From positions 2,530,494-2,594,493 of the forward strand of contig JAJEKV010000047.1 of NCBI GenBank assembly GCA_021234155.1: DNA of 64,000 nt, written 5' to 3'. Source of the stretch: Isoetes taiwanensis. Taxonomy: Eukaryota; Streptophyta; Lycopodiopsida; Isoetales; Isoetaceae. Below the pieces are notes generated by a model. That model made no database searches. It saw only the letters and a program-made list of their open reading frames with translations, and had not been told where the DNA came from. This document shows positions 22,480 through 34,405 of the stretch, one piece after another. The position numbers were made by a program, and so were the translations under genes. Positions within the stretch are counted from its first letter, which is position 1. Each line of letters starts with the position of its first letter.

Positions 22480-22800
22480 TTGCTTGTCTTTCCAGCAGGC
22501 TTTGAGGCATTGGGGACCCATTGCTACAACCAAAGCAAGGTTGGGCAAACGTGTATCACCCATAGCGACCACCTTCTGGAAGTAAATAATATGGCATTCC
22601 AATGCAGCCCATTGATGTCTCCTGGAGTAGGATCTGGTATTGAACTGTGGACTTTACCCCAAGGGCTCGTGCCAAGAATGCCTTCTACACCTGCTCGAGA
22701 TCATTCCAGGTGGTGTGGGATATCACCGGACCTTACACTTCTGCCCCGTACAGGAGGATTGGCTCGACCAAGCCCTAAATAGGTGTGACTGGTGGCCCCA
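22480..22800 (-). pseudogene. LINE ORF2 C-terminal fragment
   Basis: Reading leftward from about 22760 the minus strand encodes GLVEPILLYGAEV, ISHTTWNDLEQV, KAFLARALGVKSTVQYQILL and ETSMGCIGMPYYLLPEGGRY, then after a frameshift DTRLPNLALVVAMGPQCLKA and CWKDKQAQWF. This follows the usual order of the region after RT in L1/Tx1-like LINEs (an LYG.E motif, a W...E pair and the C-terminal segment). Stops replace two residues. It matches the 3' end at 7096-7380 and is architecturally like the C-terminal part of the LINE at 46480-57703. It is an inactive fragment. Confidence 0.7.
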
Positions 22801-22879
22801 GGCATACAATTCTGCCTTGTGGCAATAGGCAATATGACATGAAGTCCCATTTGTTAGTCCCATTTGTTTGTTACTGAGC

Positions 22880-23033
22880 ATCATTACTGCAAAGGTTTTT
22901 CCCTTGAAAACCTTTCGAGGCAGGGGTTTTTTAATCCTAGTAGTAATGATTGTACTAGCCCATTGTATGGGTCCCATGACCTATTGGTCTCTGTGGACGT
23001 TAAAAAAACTATTCTATTCTATTCTATTCCTTT
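22880..23033 (+). mobile_element. SINE-like double-hairpin element, copy 2, with (TATTC)n tail
   Basis: Outer arms ATCATTACT (22880-22888) and AGTAATGAT (22942-22950) and inner arms AAAGGTTTT (22891-22899) and AAAACCTTT (22907-22915) are perfect. They are followed by CCCATTGTATGGGTCCCATG, CTATTGGTCTCTGTGGACGT and a tail of (TATTC) repeats at 23010-23030. The element is about 150 bases. A nearly identical copy lies at 34262-34405. The 3' half matches the ends of LINE copies in this window, so it probably borrows LINE machinery. No pol III boxes are obvious, so its origin is open. Confidence 0.75.
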
Positions 23034-23887
23034 AGTGCAAATAACATGATAGACCATTTTCACTATGTTTACTTAAACACGTGAGGGTACATGAAATGAT
23101 TTTTCAAGATTTAAGATAAGGCATAATTTCCTACACAAAAGAGTTTGCTGAATTTTATGACCAAAGATTGAAAGTGAGTTGTATCTAGGTTATAAACCTA
23201 TTTTTGTATACTAATAAATATCCAATGTAACATGCAACACTTAGGGTATACAATATAAGTATCTTTTTTAGATCTACATGCCACATGTACTATAATTGTG
23301 TGAACCTATTATTCATCCTCCTAGACTATGCTTTGATCAACCATATCTCCTGTTCTACATGGATGCTTTGTAACCATCGTTCTTCACCATGCTATCAAAA
23401 AATATATATCAATCTCTTAGAGATCGAGTAGCTATCAATAATGGAAACTTGATAGATGCAAGTCCAAAATGTAGTTTGACCTTCTTTGTACATATTTCTT
23501 GTAGAAGATTTAGAATTTCTACGATTATTTCAAGCGTTAATTAGACAAATTCTCAAAACTACTTGATATCAATACAACTATGAAGATACACAAATCCCAT
23601 TTGTCTACTTACATGACATCTTTCACTGATAAGGCCCCTTTCACAAGAAAAATGCATGATGAATTCCTCAATATAAATGTTGGATTTGCTTTCACAAGCA
23701 AAAATGCACGATGAATTCTCTAATTAGCATAGGCAACTCTCAAATCCAACCTGCCACATATAAAACGCAGAAAGACTCGTTGTGTTGAGACACGAGGTAT
23801 GCCAAGATGCTTACAACAATGATGTTGTCTTCCAATAATTTGGTTACTTAGACCTCATATTTTTATGCTTTATTTTTTTACAAATAC
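23034..23887. other. No gene seen
   Basis: AT-rich interval between the SINE-like copy and LINE copy A. A repeated phrase around AAAAATGCA(T/C)GATGAATTC occurs near 23650 and 23700. No other feature is supported. Confidence 0.4.
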
Positions 23888-25581
23888 GAATTACCTTGGT
23901 TTTTTTTTTTGAAGAACGTGTTTTACTTCATATTATACACTCAACATATTACAAAGTACTTCCAGAAGTAAGAAATGTCCCTGAAGCATCAATCACTTTT
24001 AGAAGATCACTCCATATTGGAAATTTAATACGATCAGGCCAATTGGAGATCTGAAAGCAATTATACAACTTCTTACGAATTTCTTGAAGCACCACCTGAG
24101 AAGAAATACGCTTATCATAAAAGACCTTTCTTCGCCTTCGCTTCCATACACTCCATATTAGCCAAGACTTTGCCATGTGAAATGCAATCCTTTTAGAAGC
24201 AGTCCACTGATTTGGATAAATACCCAAAAGAAAGTGCCGACTATCCAAAGATACTCCAAAAAGAAAATGCAGCCAGGACCTAAGACTACTCAGCTCTGCA
24301 CACAAATATAAACAGTGCTCCAATGTTTCAATGCATCGCTCACACATTGGGCAAAGTGGGCTTACTCCAGGCTTAAAGCGATGAACCATCTCATTAACTC
24401 TCAAAGAGCGATGAATCACCTGCCAAAGTAGAACATTTACCTTTGGAGGATTATATTTAGACCAAACAAGGTTCCAGATGGATTGCCATTGAGAAGGCAA
24501 AGTCTGTAAGTGCCATTTTCGAGAGGGTGGTAAAGTACTGGAGGAGGTAAGCAATCTGTAGCATGAACTTACTAGCTTCTTGCCTTCTTTAATACCTTGA
24601 ACAAAGTTCCAGCATCTCTTGTCACCAACCTTCTTAATTAAAGGAAGAGCACTTGCTACATAAGCCCATATACTGATATCTTTATCCAACAACCCATATT
24701 TCTCCTGAAACCATTGCCAAGGAGCAATGTCAATACCAAAATACCACTGTTCAATAGAAATAATACCTGCTCTCCTCCACCTCGCTTGAGAATGCGCATG
24801 CATAAATTCTACAACTAGGTGTAGTTGTCCATGAGTATACAAAGGCAACCACAGAAAGGGGGAAGATGCCTGGAGACAAGCTTCCCAATCAAATGTAATC
24901 ACCTGCTGGACTACCTTCCAGGCCCGAAGCAAGCCTTTCAGTACTGGAGAGGCATGTGAATAAGCTTTCAATGGATATAACAATGCCCAAGGGAGCTCAA
25001 TTCTCACACCTCGCTTATGAAAAACCATACACTTCTTTACTGATTGTTTAAGTAACTTCATACACGGTGATGCACAATCATCTTTCAACAAAGCCCGAAC
25101 AATAGCTTAGAAGCTAAGACCTTACCCAGAAAGAAAGATCCAACATACCAAGTCCTCCTTGTTGTTTAAACAACATACATTTCTTCCACGCCACCTTCAC
25201 AGTGCCTCCTTGATCGGTACACCAGACAAAATCTCTTACAATCTTTTTTATCTCTGCAAACTTAGAAGCTGGAGCCAATAGAACCGAAACCAAATAAATA
25301 TGCGTATTGTTCAATACTGACTTAGCTACTTGAATTCTACCTGCCAAGGATAACTTTGAACCTTTCCACCAAATCAGTTGCCTTTGTAAATTTAAGATAA
25401 TTTCATCCCATGGTTCATTCATGTCAATATCTAGACCAAAAGGGACTCCTAGAAGCTTTGTCTTTGCAGATGGTACAACAACCTTCCAGGCATACTCATA
25501 TAAAAAATGCGGAACTGCTTCCTTCCCCACCCATAAAGCACTACACTTAGCCCAATTAAGGAGACAACCAGAATTACCTTG
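23888..25581 (-). pseudogene. LINE copy A (late RT and zf-RVT), flanked by an 11-bp target duplication
   Basis: The element proper is 23899-25570, flanked by GAATTACCTTG on both sides (23888-23898 and 25571-25581). Its minus-strand poly(A) is the T run starting at 23900, so this is a 5'-truncated insertion made by target-primed reverse transcription. It encodes the part after the catalytic site (CLLNWAKCSALW, LGVPFGLDI, WWKGSKLSLAGRI, FVWCTDQGG), then after a frameshift and stop near 25100 a 380-codon frame to 23949 with VWSKYNPPKVNVLLWQVIH and the zinc motif CPMCERCIETLEHCLYLC, then WLIWSVWKRRRRKVFYDKR. The RT catalytic region and endonuclease are absent. Over the shared region it is nearly identical to copy B at 26251-31344. 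Confidence 0.92.
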
Positions 25582-26235
25582 TTGTGGAGTCACATTGCCA
25601 ATTAACTACAACCCAATAATATTGACATGCAAAGCTCTCTTCAACCATTTTTAAAATTGATGAAAGACTCCACAGTTGGCATAGATTTTAACAGAGACAA
25701 TATAAAATACACAAAACATTGGCAAAGTGCATAACACTCCCATGGAAAAAAAAGCATAGAATAGAATAGAATAGAATAGATTTTCTATCATCCACGGAGA
25801 CCAATTGGCCCATGGACCCGAACAAAAATAGAGCAGCAAGCATGTTACCCCATAGAGGATAAAATGCATAGGACATCCAACAACACAATGTAAAAAGAAA
25901 CAAGATGGGTCTGTAATTTTCTTGCAAACACATCCCAATTGGTAGGCGAGGTATGTTCCCTTATCCACTTTTCTCCTGAATATGCAACAACCTAATTTGA
26001 TCGCTTCATTTGAAGTTAACAAATTGAGTCTACAAATCCATGTTGAAGCTTTTCATCAACAACACAAAGAACAGGTAGCCATGCCCAGTTTATGCCACTA
26101 ATTTGGTCCCTTCCACAGTTCCCAAATTTCTAAAAAGACATATATAATTAAGTTTGTTTCTCCCTTTGTCGCAACTCGCCCTTTATCTCTAATAAAGATA
26201 CCATAGATTCTGGTTGATTTACACTTCCAAGTTAG
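25582..26235 (-). pseudogene. Older LINE fragment with (TATTC)n tail, target of LINE copy B
   Basis: At 25754-25776 the plus strand reads GAATAGAATAGAATAGAATA followed by ATCCACGGAGACCAATTGGC and CATGGACCCG, the reverse complement of the shared LINE 3' terminus. Upstream in minus orientation (to 26235 and apparently resuming beyond 31363) are coding-like stretches such as GINWAWLPVLCVVDEKLQHG and GRVATKGETNLIIYVFLEIW, too decayed to frame reliably. The sequence is continuous across copy B once one target duplication is removed. Confidence 0.5.
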
Positions 26236-29200
26236 TGACAACTGCTTCAAGATTTTTTTTTTTTTGAAGAACGTGTTTTACTTCATATTATACACTCAAA
26301 ATATTACAAAGTACTTCCAGAAGTAAGAAATGTCCCTGAAGCATCAATCACTTTTAGATGATCACTCCATATTGGAATTTTAATACGATAAGGCCAATTG
26401 GAGATCTGAAAGCAATTATAGAACTTCTTACGAATTTCTTGAAGCACCACCTGAGAAGAAATACGCTTATCATAAAAGACCTTTCTTCGCCTTCGCTTCC
26501 ATACACTCCATATTAGCCAAGACTTTGCCATGTGAAATGCAATCCTTTTAGAAGCAGTCCACTGATTTGGATAAATACCCAAAAGAAAGTGCTGACTATC
26601 CAAAGATACTCCAAAAAGAGAATGCAGCCAGGACCTAAGACTACTCAGCTCTGCATACAAATATAAACAGCTCTCCAATGTTTCAATGCACCGCTCACAC
26701 ATTGGGCAAAGTGGGTTTATTCCCGGCTTAAAGCGATGAACCAGCTTATTAACTCTCAAAGAGCGATGAATCACCTGCCAAAGTAGAACATTTACCTTTG
26801 GAGGATTATATTTAGACCAAACAAGATTCCAGATGGATTGCCATTGAGAAGGCAAAGTCTGTAAGTGCCATTTTCGAGAAGGTGATAAAGTACTTGAGGA
26901 GGTAAGCAATCTGTAGCATGAACTTACTAGCTTCTTGCCTTCTTTAATACCTTGAACCCCGGGGGGTTTTCACGTATGTATTCCGTAGAATACATGTGCG
27001 TGGATGGAAGAGGGGTTTTTTCGAAAAAAAATAGTACGTATACATGCGGGCGCTCATACGTTTTGGCGCCCAGATGTATGCATTTTCCACGGTCTGGGGA
27101 TGGATTTCTTGGAGCTGCTAAGGCGTAAGAGTACGTTTTAGGGCTTTGAATCCGAAGCTTGCTGCCAGAAAAAACGTTTTAGGATTTGGTGTTTTGGAGG
27201 TAATGTTTTGAAGTTTTTTCGTCCCTAAGAGGCATTTGCAAATGCCCTTGTTGGTGATTTATGCTTAAAACGACAGGCTGGTGCTTATGTTTGGATGTGC
27301 CGTAACTGATAGTAGCACATGTCTTCTCTGTCTACACTGCACAGGTGCTCAAAATGCTGGGCGGACCTCTGTGGATGCAACAAACGGCATGCTTGAAAGG
27401 TTTCTTTTGCATAAAAATGCAACAGTTGTACATGGCTGATGCCATAACTGATAGAGGGGTAAAAGCATGCTACGGTGTACCACTTTTGGAACCCTCAAAA
27501 GTACCTACACTGGGTACTTTTAAAACTGGTACTTTCTGGTTTTTCTTTTCATTAAAATCAATCGAAAATTTTTGGATTGAAGATCAATAACATGTCAATC
27601 TATAGTATTAGAGGATAACAATACTATTAGAGACTAATATAAATGGATTAACTCTCAAACTTATTATTTATTGCAGCATTTATGCAAGTTCCCAGTACCC
27701 AGTGCTGGGTACTTTTTTGGGTAGTTTCGCACTCCCTAAAAAGTACTTTAAATGGTACACCCTAGCATGCTTTCACCCAGAGGCATATATTTGCTCTGCT
27801 TGAACTGCTCAAGTTGGTGTTGTTTTGATCACGAGTTCTTATTCATATGTCAAGAATGCCAGGCTCAAATATTTGCACTGCCAGAACGACTCATGATTGG
27901 AAGTTTAAACCTCAGCTTCAATACTCAGGTTCGTTTTCATCATTTTTCAGTGAAAATGGTGGTGTTAATACAGGTTAATGAGATATATTGCAGAGATATA
28001 GATCTGTCTAAGAAGTTAGATCTAGAATACTATGAAATAGAACATGAAAACATGTATGAGTTGAATGGAAAAAGTGCTGCTTTTTTGCCCTCTTCTTTGA
28101 TATGCCTGTTGAAGACTGCATGATTGTATTTCTTTTTTGTATTTGACTGTGAAGTAACATGTCTGACGTAACATGTCTGTTTACCTGCAGGCGTTGATCG
28201 TGGACATCTACCTAGCTAGCAGATATGCACATCTCTTGTGATTGGTAGACATCTTCATGACTTTACTTAGTTTTGCTTGCTTCGTTTGGAAGTCAGCTGA
28301 GGTAAGGATCTCTGTTCTTGCATGGCATTTTCCTTTATCCTTTTACCATTGGAATGATATTTGCGAAAAACTGTACATATGGATCTTCTCCAGGATCCAT
28401 TAGATTTTAAGGAGTTCGATGCCCCAGCTATTCCATTCTACCTATATATCTTTTGCTTTTGCTTATTCGAACAAGATTCTAAGGTCTTTTGGAAATCTTA
28501 CCTATTAAATCGTGGTAATGTGGTCGCTTGAATCTATTCTAGAGACCAAGAAGATTTCTCGAGTCCATTGTAAATCGTAAGGCATGTAAGAGAAAGGAAT
28601 ATTAAATTAGAAGACAACTTGTGAAAATGCTTACATCGGTTTATGATAGAGTTTTGCGATTATATAGAGATGTAACAAGGAAGGACGAATTTTGTTTGCG
28701 TGCATTTTCTTTAAAATAAATAGTCTCTTAGATAGCAACGGACTCCAATGTTCTCAGAAATTGAATGGTAATGCCAGATGGAAGCTTCAAGTGATTAAAG
28801 CGGTTGATGTCGTTGGGCTTTTATTATTTCAAAAGGTAAGGATTTATATGTTTGTAGTTTAGTTTGCTCTAGATTATACTAGCATATGCTGGGTCTGCAT
28901 TGGTTTAAATGGAAATGGAAGTTTTCGTGACTCCACAAGCTTGCAAAAAGTGAATCAGCTTGAATTGTAGCAGTTGACTGAATTATTCTAGAGGCTAGAG
29001 TGATAGAGACGTAATGTATTCTAGATCTGCATGGAAGGATTGTTAGAGCCATTACATATTTGTTCTATTGGCTGTCTATGTGTTCCAAATTTTGGTATTT
29101 TAAACAAAGAATAGTTATCCACGGTATTGGATTTCTACAGCCTATGTCTAATGCACATAATATAATCCTCCTTTGTTTGAACTCATAGGGCATGCACATA

Positions 29201-31363
29201 TTTTTTTCTCTCATAAATTACATGGCTTCTCATGTCAATCTAGTTCTAGCTGTGTTGCATATTAGTTGAACTCTGATCAAACGTGAAGGCAGCCTTGCAT
29301 GTTATATTGCATCTGGAATGTGGTGTTATTCATGATAGGAGAAAGCGAATCATAAAAGTCGTGGAAGGGTAACTGCGTAGACAGAATTAATGCATCCACA
29401 AGGCTGGGTTCGCATGCCTTATAATTATTATGTGGGACATGAAACTTTCGATCAAGATGACCAAGTATAATCCAGAAGTTGAACAGATGAGGCATGCACT
29501 TATAGATATGTATGCCCATATATGGAGACTTGGATACTGCGTCTAGGAGCTTTGGAAGATTACCAAGTAAACATGTAGTTCATGACACAAACATTGATTT
29601 CTGGATATGGGCAACATGCATAAGATAGAACTGTAGTTGCAGAACCCAAGCAAAGATAGAGCAGACATGTTATTGACGGTAAGAGGTAAATTAATTTATA
29701 GCTTAGATGTCAATACAGATTGCATGCATAAGATTTGGAATGTCAAACAAGTGTTCTCAAAATTCTTCTTCATGTCCTGTTTACTTCTTGCTCAATTTTT
29801 TCAATTTTCTATTCTCTTTCTTGGTCCTATGAAGATCATCTGCACGTTCTCCAACAACGCATTGAAATGACCTGTCAGAGTTGTCACCTAAAATGAAAAA
29901 TATAAATTACTTAGCAAATTGATCAATAGAGCTAAAAATTCCGTCAGAAGTGGGCATTAAGATGGAATGCCTAGTATGCCTTTGGCTCTTTTTCTAAATA
30001 GGTAAGTATATGTTATCTACTTCAACCATATCATATTATTTTGCAACCATATCATATTATTTTGCAAGTTCCCGTCTTGACTCTTTCAAGCTTAGGCATT
30101 TTGCCTTATTTAATGCTAAACTCTTGAGGACCACTGGATGATGGATGCAATGCCTATTGCAGTTCACAAATCCTTTTTCCATAACTAGGTAATGCAATAT
30201 ATTATGTTCTAGTTTGTAAATATGCACAAGGCATTTCCTAATGATTGCCTTAAGGATTAAAATTTCAGGTTGCAACAAATCAAGGTCAACAAGCTAAAAT
30301 GATTTGGAAAACATTTATAAGGATAATAAGTTCTGGGTATTGTGACGTTGGCATTTTTGTGTCCACTCTGTTTGAATTACGTGCGTTCAAGACACACCGC
30401 ATGAAATAATGATGCAAAAACAAACTTAGACCATTTGCGCTAACATCATTTAGGCTCTCGACATTTTGATTCATTGTGCACATGTGGAGTTAAACCATTA
30501 TCTTCACTGAGATAAGCCGTAAACCCCGCGTAAACCATGATTGGGGTCAAGTGTAGAATAACTTGAACCCAGTTGGGAGTACATTGGGCTCAACATTGAT
30601 CCTATGGAACACATACCTGTAGTTCCCAGCTCTACGGTCCTCTACAGCTGCTCCGGCATCATTAATGAACACAACTTGTGAAGCTTGCAACATTTGCGGA
30701 CTGGATGTAAAAATACGGTAGAGGGTAGGATACATGAATGAAAAATGGACGTAAAAATAAGGTTGAGGGTAGGGCAAGAAGTGCTTAGACTGGGTGTAAA
30801 AATATGGAATCGGGTATGATTCTTCGACAGTATGGGACCGTATACATAGGGGTTTCTATGGAGGGTCAGCTGTATACAGAGGGGTTTCTCCTGACTTGAT
30901 GCACGCACATGCCATATGCCCCTTATATAGAGGTGAACCCCCCGGGCCTTGAACAAAGTTCCAGCATCTCTTGTTACCCACCTTCTTAATTAGAGGAAGA
31001 GCACTTGCTACATAAGCCCATATATTGATATCTTTATCGAACAACCCATATGTCTCCTAAAACCATTGCCAAGGAGCAATGTCAATACCAAAATACCACT
31101 GTTCAATAGAAATAATACCTGCTCTCCTCCACCGCGCTTGGGAATGCACATGCATAAATTCTACAACTGGGTGTAATTGTCCATGAGTATACAAAGGCAA
31201 CCACAGAAAGGGGGAAGATGCCTGGAGACAAGCTTCCCAATCAAATGTAATCACCTGCTGGACTACCTTCCAGGCCCGAAGCAAGCCTTTCAGTACTGGA
31301 GAAGCATGTGAATAAGCTTTCAATGGATATAACAATGCCCAAGAACAATTGCTTCAAGATTTT
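26236..31363 (-). mobile_element. LINE copy B, split by a 4.0 kb element
   Basis: The LINE occupies 26251-26957 and 30947-31344 and ends in a T run at 26251-26263, its minus-strand poly(A). Flanking direct repeats ACAACTGCTTCAAGATTTT (26236-26254) and ACAATTGCTTCAAGATTTT (31345-31363) differ at one position and are the target duplication. A 201-codon frame (26304-26909) carries VWSKYNPPKVNVLLWQVIH and CPMCERCIETLESCLYLY, in which Ser and Tyr replace the His and last Cys of the zinc motif of copy A. The upper part at 31057-31335 encodes the same residues as copy A around QVITFDWEACLQASSPF. Truncation points differ (31344 here against 25570 for copy A), so the copies arose from separate events from a closely related source. 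Confidence 0.92.
26958..30946. mobile_element. 4.0 kb terminal-inverted-repeat element with 8-bp target duplication
   Basis: Both ends lie in LINE copy B and are flanked by CCTTGAAC (26950-26957 and 30947-30954); copy A has a single CCTTGAAC at the matching place. The termini are inverted: CCCGGGGGGTTTTCAC at the left and, on the minus strand, CCCGGGGGGTTCACC at the right. An 8-bp duplication is typical of hAT-like transposons, but the termini do not begin CAGGG as most hAT ends do. The 3,989-bp interior has no convincing transposase; the best frame (27752-28123, 123 codons) is unrecognised. A tandem 21-bp repeat with CATATCATATTATTTTGC is at 30026-30067. It appears to be non-autonomous, and a fragment of unrelated DNA could be its cargo. 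Confidence 0.88.
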
Positions 31364-32833
31364 GTTAGTATCTCAGTCTTAAAGAGCAATTTCCTAATGT
31401 TTAACACTACAATGGCTTCCTCTTTCTACTTATAGCTATGAAATACTTGACGCCAGACATGATGTATAGTTGGGTGTAATAGCCAAATATAGCTCATGAA
31501 ATAAATAGACAAAAATAAACCCAATTCTACTGATGCACAACCATCAAGATCTATTCAATCAAAATAAAATCATTATCTCCATCCAAACTAAAGAGGAACA
31601 TACACAAATTCAACTATAACTATTGTTGCTTTCATATTGCAATCAATAAAGGTACACAACATAGTATCACATATCTATAGTACAACTTCTGAGGTCAAAT
31701 TCATATTTTTTGGCACAATGGTTTTTAACTTTACCAATGAATATTAACAGTTTCGCAATAATGTAAAAAACAAATGTAAGAAACACAGGAATGTAAAAAA
31801 CAAGGCAGTGTGGTTTTTTCTGTAAGGTGGCCAGGGGCAGTACCCAACAATCCAATATCAATGTGTTGTGTGCATCATATGTCCAATTGGATTCTGCCAA
31901 TGTAAAAAATTGATTCTTCTTCTTCTATAGTTACCCTTACATCTGCCAAAGCTCGTTGTTTATTCTTGCCAACAATGAAACAACTGCCTCTTCAAATTGT
32001 TACTAATCCCGGCAACGCTGGGCACCATAACTAGTGTTCTATAAACTTAATATGGGGAACCTTAGAGCATGCCATTATATATAGCATGATATGATATCTT
32101 GAAGAGTTAAGCTCATACACTGTATTGGATATGGTTGGGATCGAAGATTCAATTTTTTATCTTGAGTTTGGATTAAGAGCGCTTTTGCATTGCATTATTC
32201 AACTCATGTACCAATTTATTAGCGTTCTACTAGTCTTGATGGGATCTCGAGTTACCTGGAATATCTTCTTGAATTGCTAACACATCGTCTACATCCCAGC
32301 TCAACTGCTAAATGAGTTGTTTTGTATGCTAAATGGGAACATATAATATGCAAACTACAAGATTCCTAAGGGGAAGCATTGTGCAGAAATTTAGTATTGC
32401 TACTGTGTGTACCTGTAACTTGAATTAATTTTGGTATGGCTAGTTTGTTGTTGCTGGGGGAACTTATGGGCTGTTTGTTGCAAGTTATAGGGGTTAGAGG
32501 AAGGCAACACAAATTCGACAATCAAGAGAGAAGGTTGTCCCAAAAAACAGTAGTTAGCTTACAAACTTAGAGAGGAAAACATTTTCCAGGTAGGCCCGTC
32601 ATATTCACAAAAGTGGTCATCACTTGTAAAATCAACGAAGTAAGGAATACATAATACACTAAAAAATCTCTTACAGCCAAACTCTTGGCTCACAAACAGA
32701 ATTCTTGGCTTAAATGCATCACCTAACCAGGTTTAGGCTTGAGAACATAGTAAGCTGGCATTCTTTGGCTGTACCCAACCATGAGGATTTGTTAGACTCA
32801 TGTGAGCTATAGTGTGTTTGCAAGGGCTATATC
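31364..32833. other. Possible continuation of the older LINE, then no gene
   Basis: The first few hundred bases may continue the older LINE on the minus strand, with weak coding resemblance only. The remainder is AT-rich with nothing to report. Confidence 0.35.
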
Positions 32834-33114
32834 CAGAGGTTACAAGTGAAGATAAGCAGTGCTACTGAATAGCCAAGACTTTCCCTTCCACTTAAGTAAG
32901 ACACACCATTTATATTAGAAAGGCCTTTTACCATAAGAGATACGTCCTCCCAAGACTTCTCCTTTCTTCCTAGAGGTTTCAACTTCATATTTAGTTCACA
33001 ATAAAACATTAATTACCTTAACTACCAATGGTTCAATATTTTCTTGCCATACTTTGCCTCAATGTTCATCCACCAAGTCCCTTAAACCGCTCGCCCGAGC
33101 TTGTGCCATATCAA

Positions 33115-33265
33115 TTCCATCCCTTCTCAAGGCTGATCATCCTCGATCATCTGCCTTGAGAAAATAACTTCTTTAAAGACTGGTCGAACTTGATCATCTA
33201 TCTTAAAGATTTCCATCCCTTCTCAACGACCGATCGAATTTGATCATCTTCCTTGAGAAGTAACA
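33115..33265. repeat. Serial hairpins of about 58 bp
   Basis: Three consecutive units each fold on themselves: TTCTCAAGG with CCTTGAGAA around GATCATC words, then CTTTAAAGA with TCTTAAAGA, then CTTCTCAA with TTGAGAAG. Stem sequences differ between units while pairing is kept. The segment lies just inside the left copy of the 270-bp direct repeats. Confidence 0.6.
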
Positions 33266-34261
33266 ACCCTCTAATAACCTGACTATCTATTTTAAAAGGT
33301 TTTTCACCTCTCCTCTAAGACTGGTAATCTTGCCATAAAAGACATCTCTACAAACATACTTAAGATCTGGCTATTATGTTGCAGATACAATAACCTTCTA
33401 GTATCTTTTATTAAGAGCAAACATATGAATGAAAACAAAACTCATACTTTAACTTAGTTCACTTTAAATAATTACCATACTCGGACATTCTAGCCTCATA
33501 TGCATACACAAATCAATTGTGAAAACTTCTTTACCTTATAAATTGCAAAATACCTAAACCCCTGAGTTGCTTCTTGTGTAGACAAGAATGCTTCCGTAAG
33601 ACATTTCCTACAAAATTATCTCCCCTAAAGAGTCTTGCAAAAAACTCTCCTTGTCATGCAAAATCTCAACAAACAATAGCAAATACAGTCAAATCGCTAT
33701 GGCTTCTAATGAGCTGTACCATTATTTGCACTCAAGTTAATTGGTTATTTCATGACCTATAATAGGTTCGAAGTTTGAAGATTTTGAAGGAATAATTCAT
33801 GGTAGTAAGAAGGCTTAACATTCACCTCTATCTATCTAAGAAGATTCTAGCAACAATCGATTATTTCTAAGATCATAACTTTATACCGGTTTGCTAACTT
33901 TTCACTTTGCTTGCTTGTCTCTTTGCTTGTAGCTATTGCATCAATTCGCATAGGATCCCACAAGCTACGGACTGAGACAGGTAGATTGGAACAGTCGCAA
34001 TTGCCATGAGAAGCGAGATTATGTGCATCCAGTTACAGGTTATTGAAGATGAAAGCCATATTCTGCTAAGATATCATGCTTTTGAGATGGTCAGGAACAG
34101 TTATTTGACACTTTAGCATTCTATGCTTCCACAACTTCTCAGAGCCCCATTTGTGCATGACTTGGCATTATACATACTTGAGGTTTAGGATGATCATCTT
34201 CAATTATTGCGCCTGCAATAGTCATCGCCTACTTATATTTTCTTCTTGCTTGTCTAGTATC

Positions 34262-34405
34262 ATCATTACTGCAAAGGTTTTTCCCTTGAAAACATTTCGA
34301 GGCAGGGGTTTTCTAAGCCTAGTAGTAATGGTTGTATTAGGCCATTGTATGGGTCCCATGGCCTCTTGATCTTCGTGGACGTTAAAAATTCTATTCTTTT
34401 CTTTA
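34262..34405 (+). mobile_element. SINE-like double-hairpin element, copy 3, with TTCTA tail
   Basis: This copy matches the one at 22880 over its full length, with one inner-stem mismatch (AAAGGTTTT against AAAACATTT) and one at the end of the outer stem. It keeps GGCAGGGGTTTTCTAAGCCT, CATTGTATGGGTCCCATGGC, CGTGGACGTTAAAAATTCTA and a short pentanucleotide tail. The higher similarity to copy 2 than to the copy at 8293 suggests fairly recent spread. Confidence 0.75.

Noticed and set aside
26958-30946. LTR retrotransposon between the halves of LINE copy B
   Set aside because: The ends are inverted and not direct repeats, and the target duplication is 8 bp, so it is a DNA-transposon-like insert.
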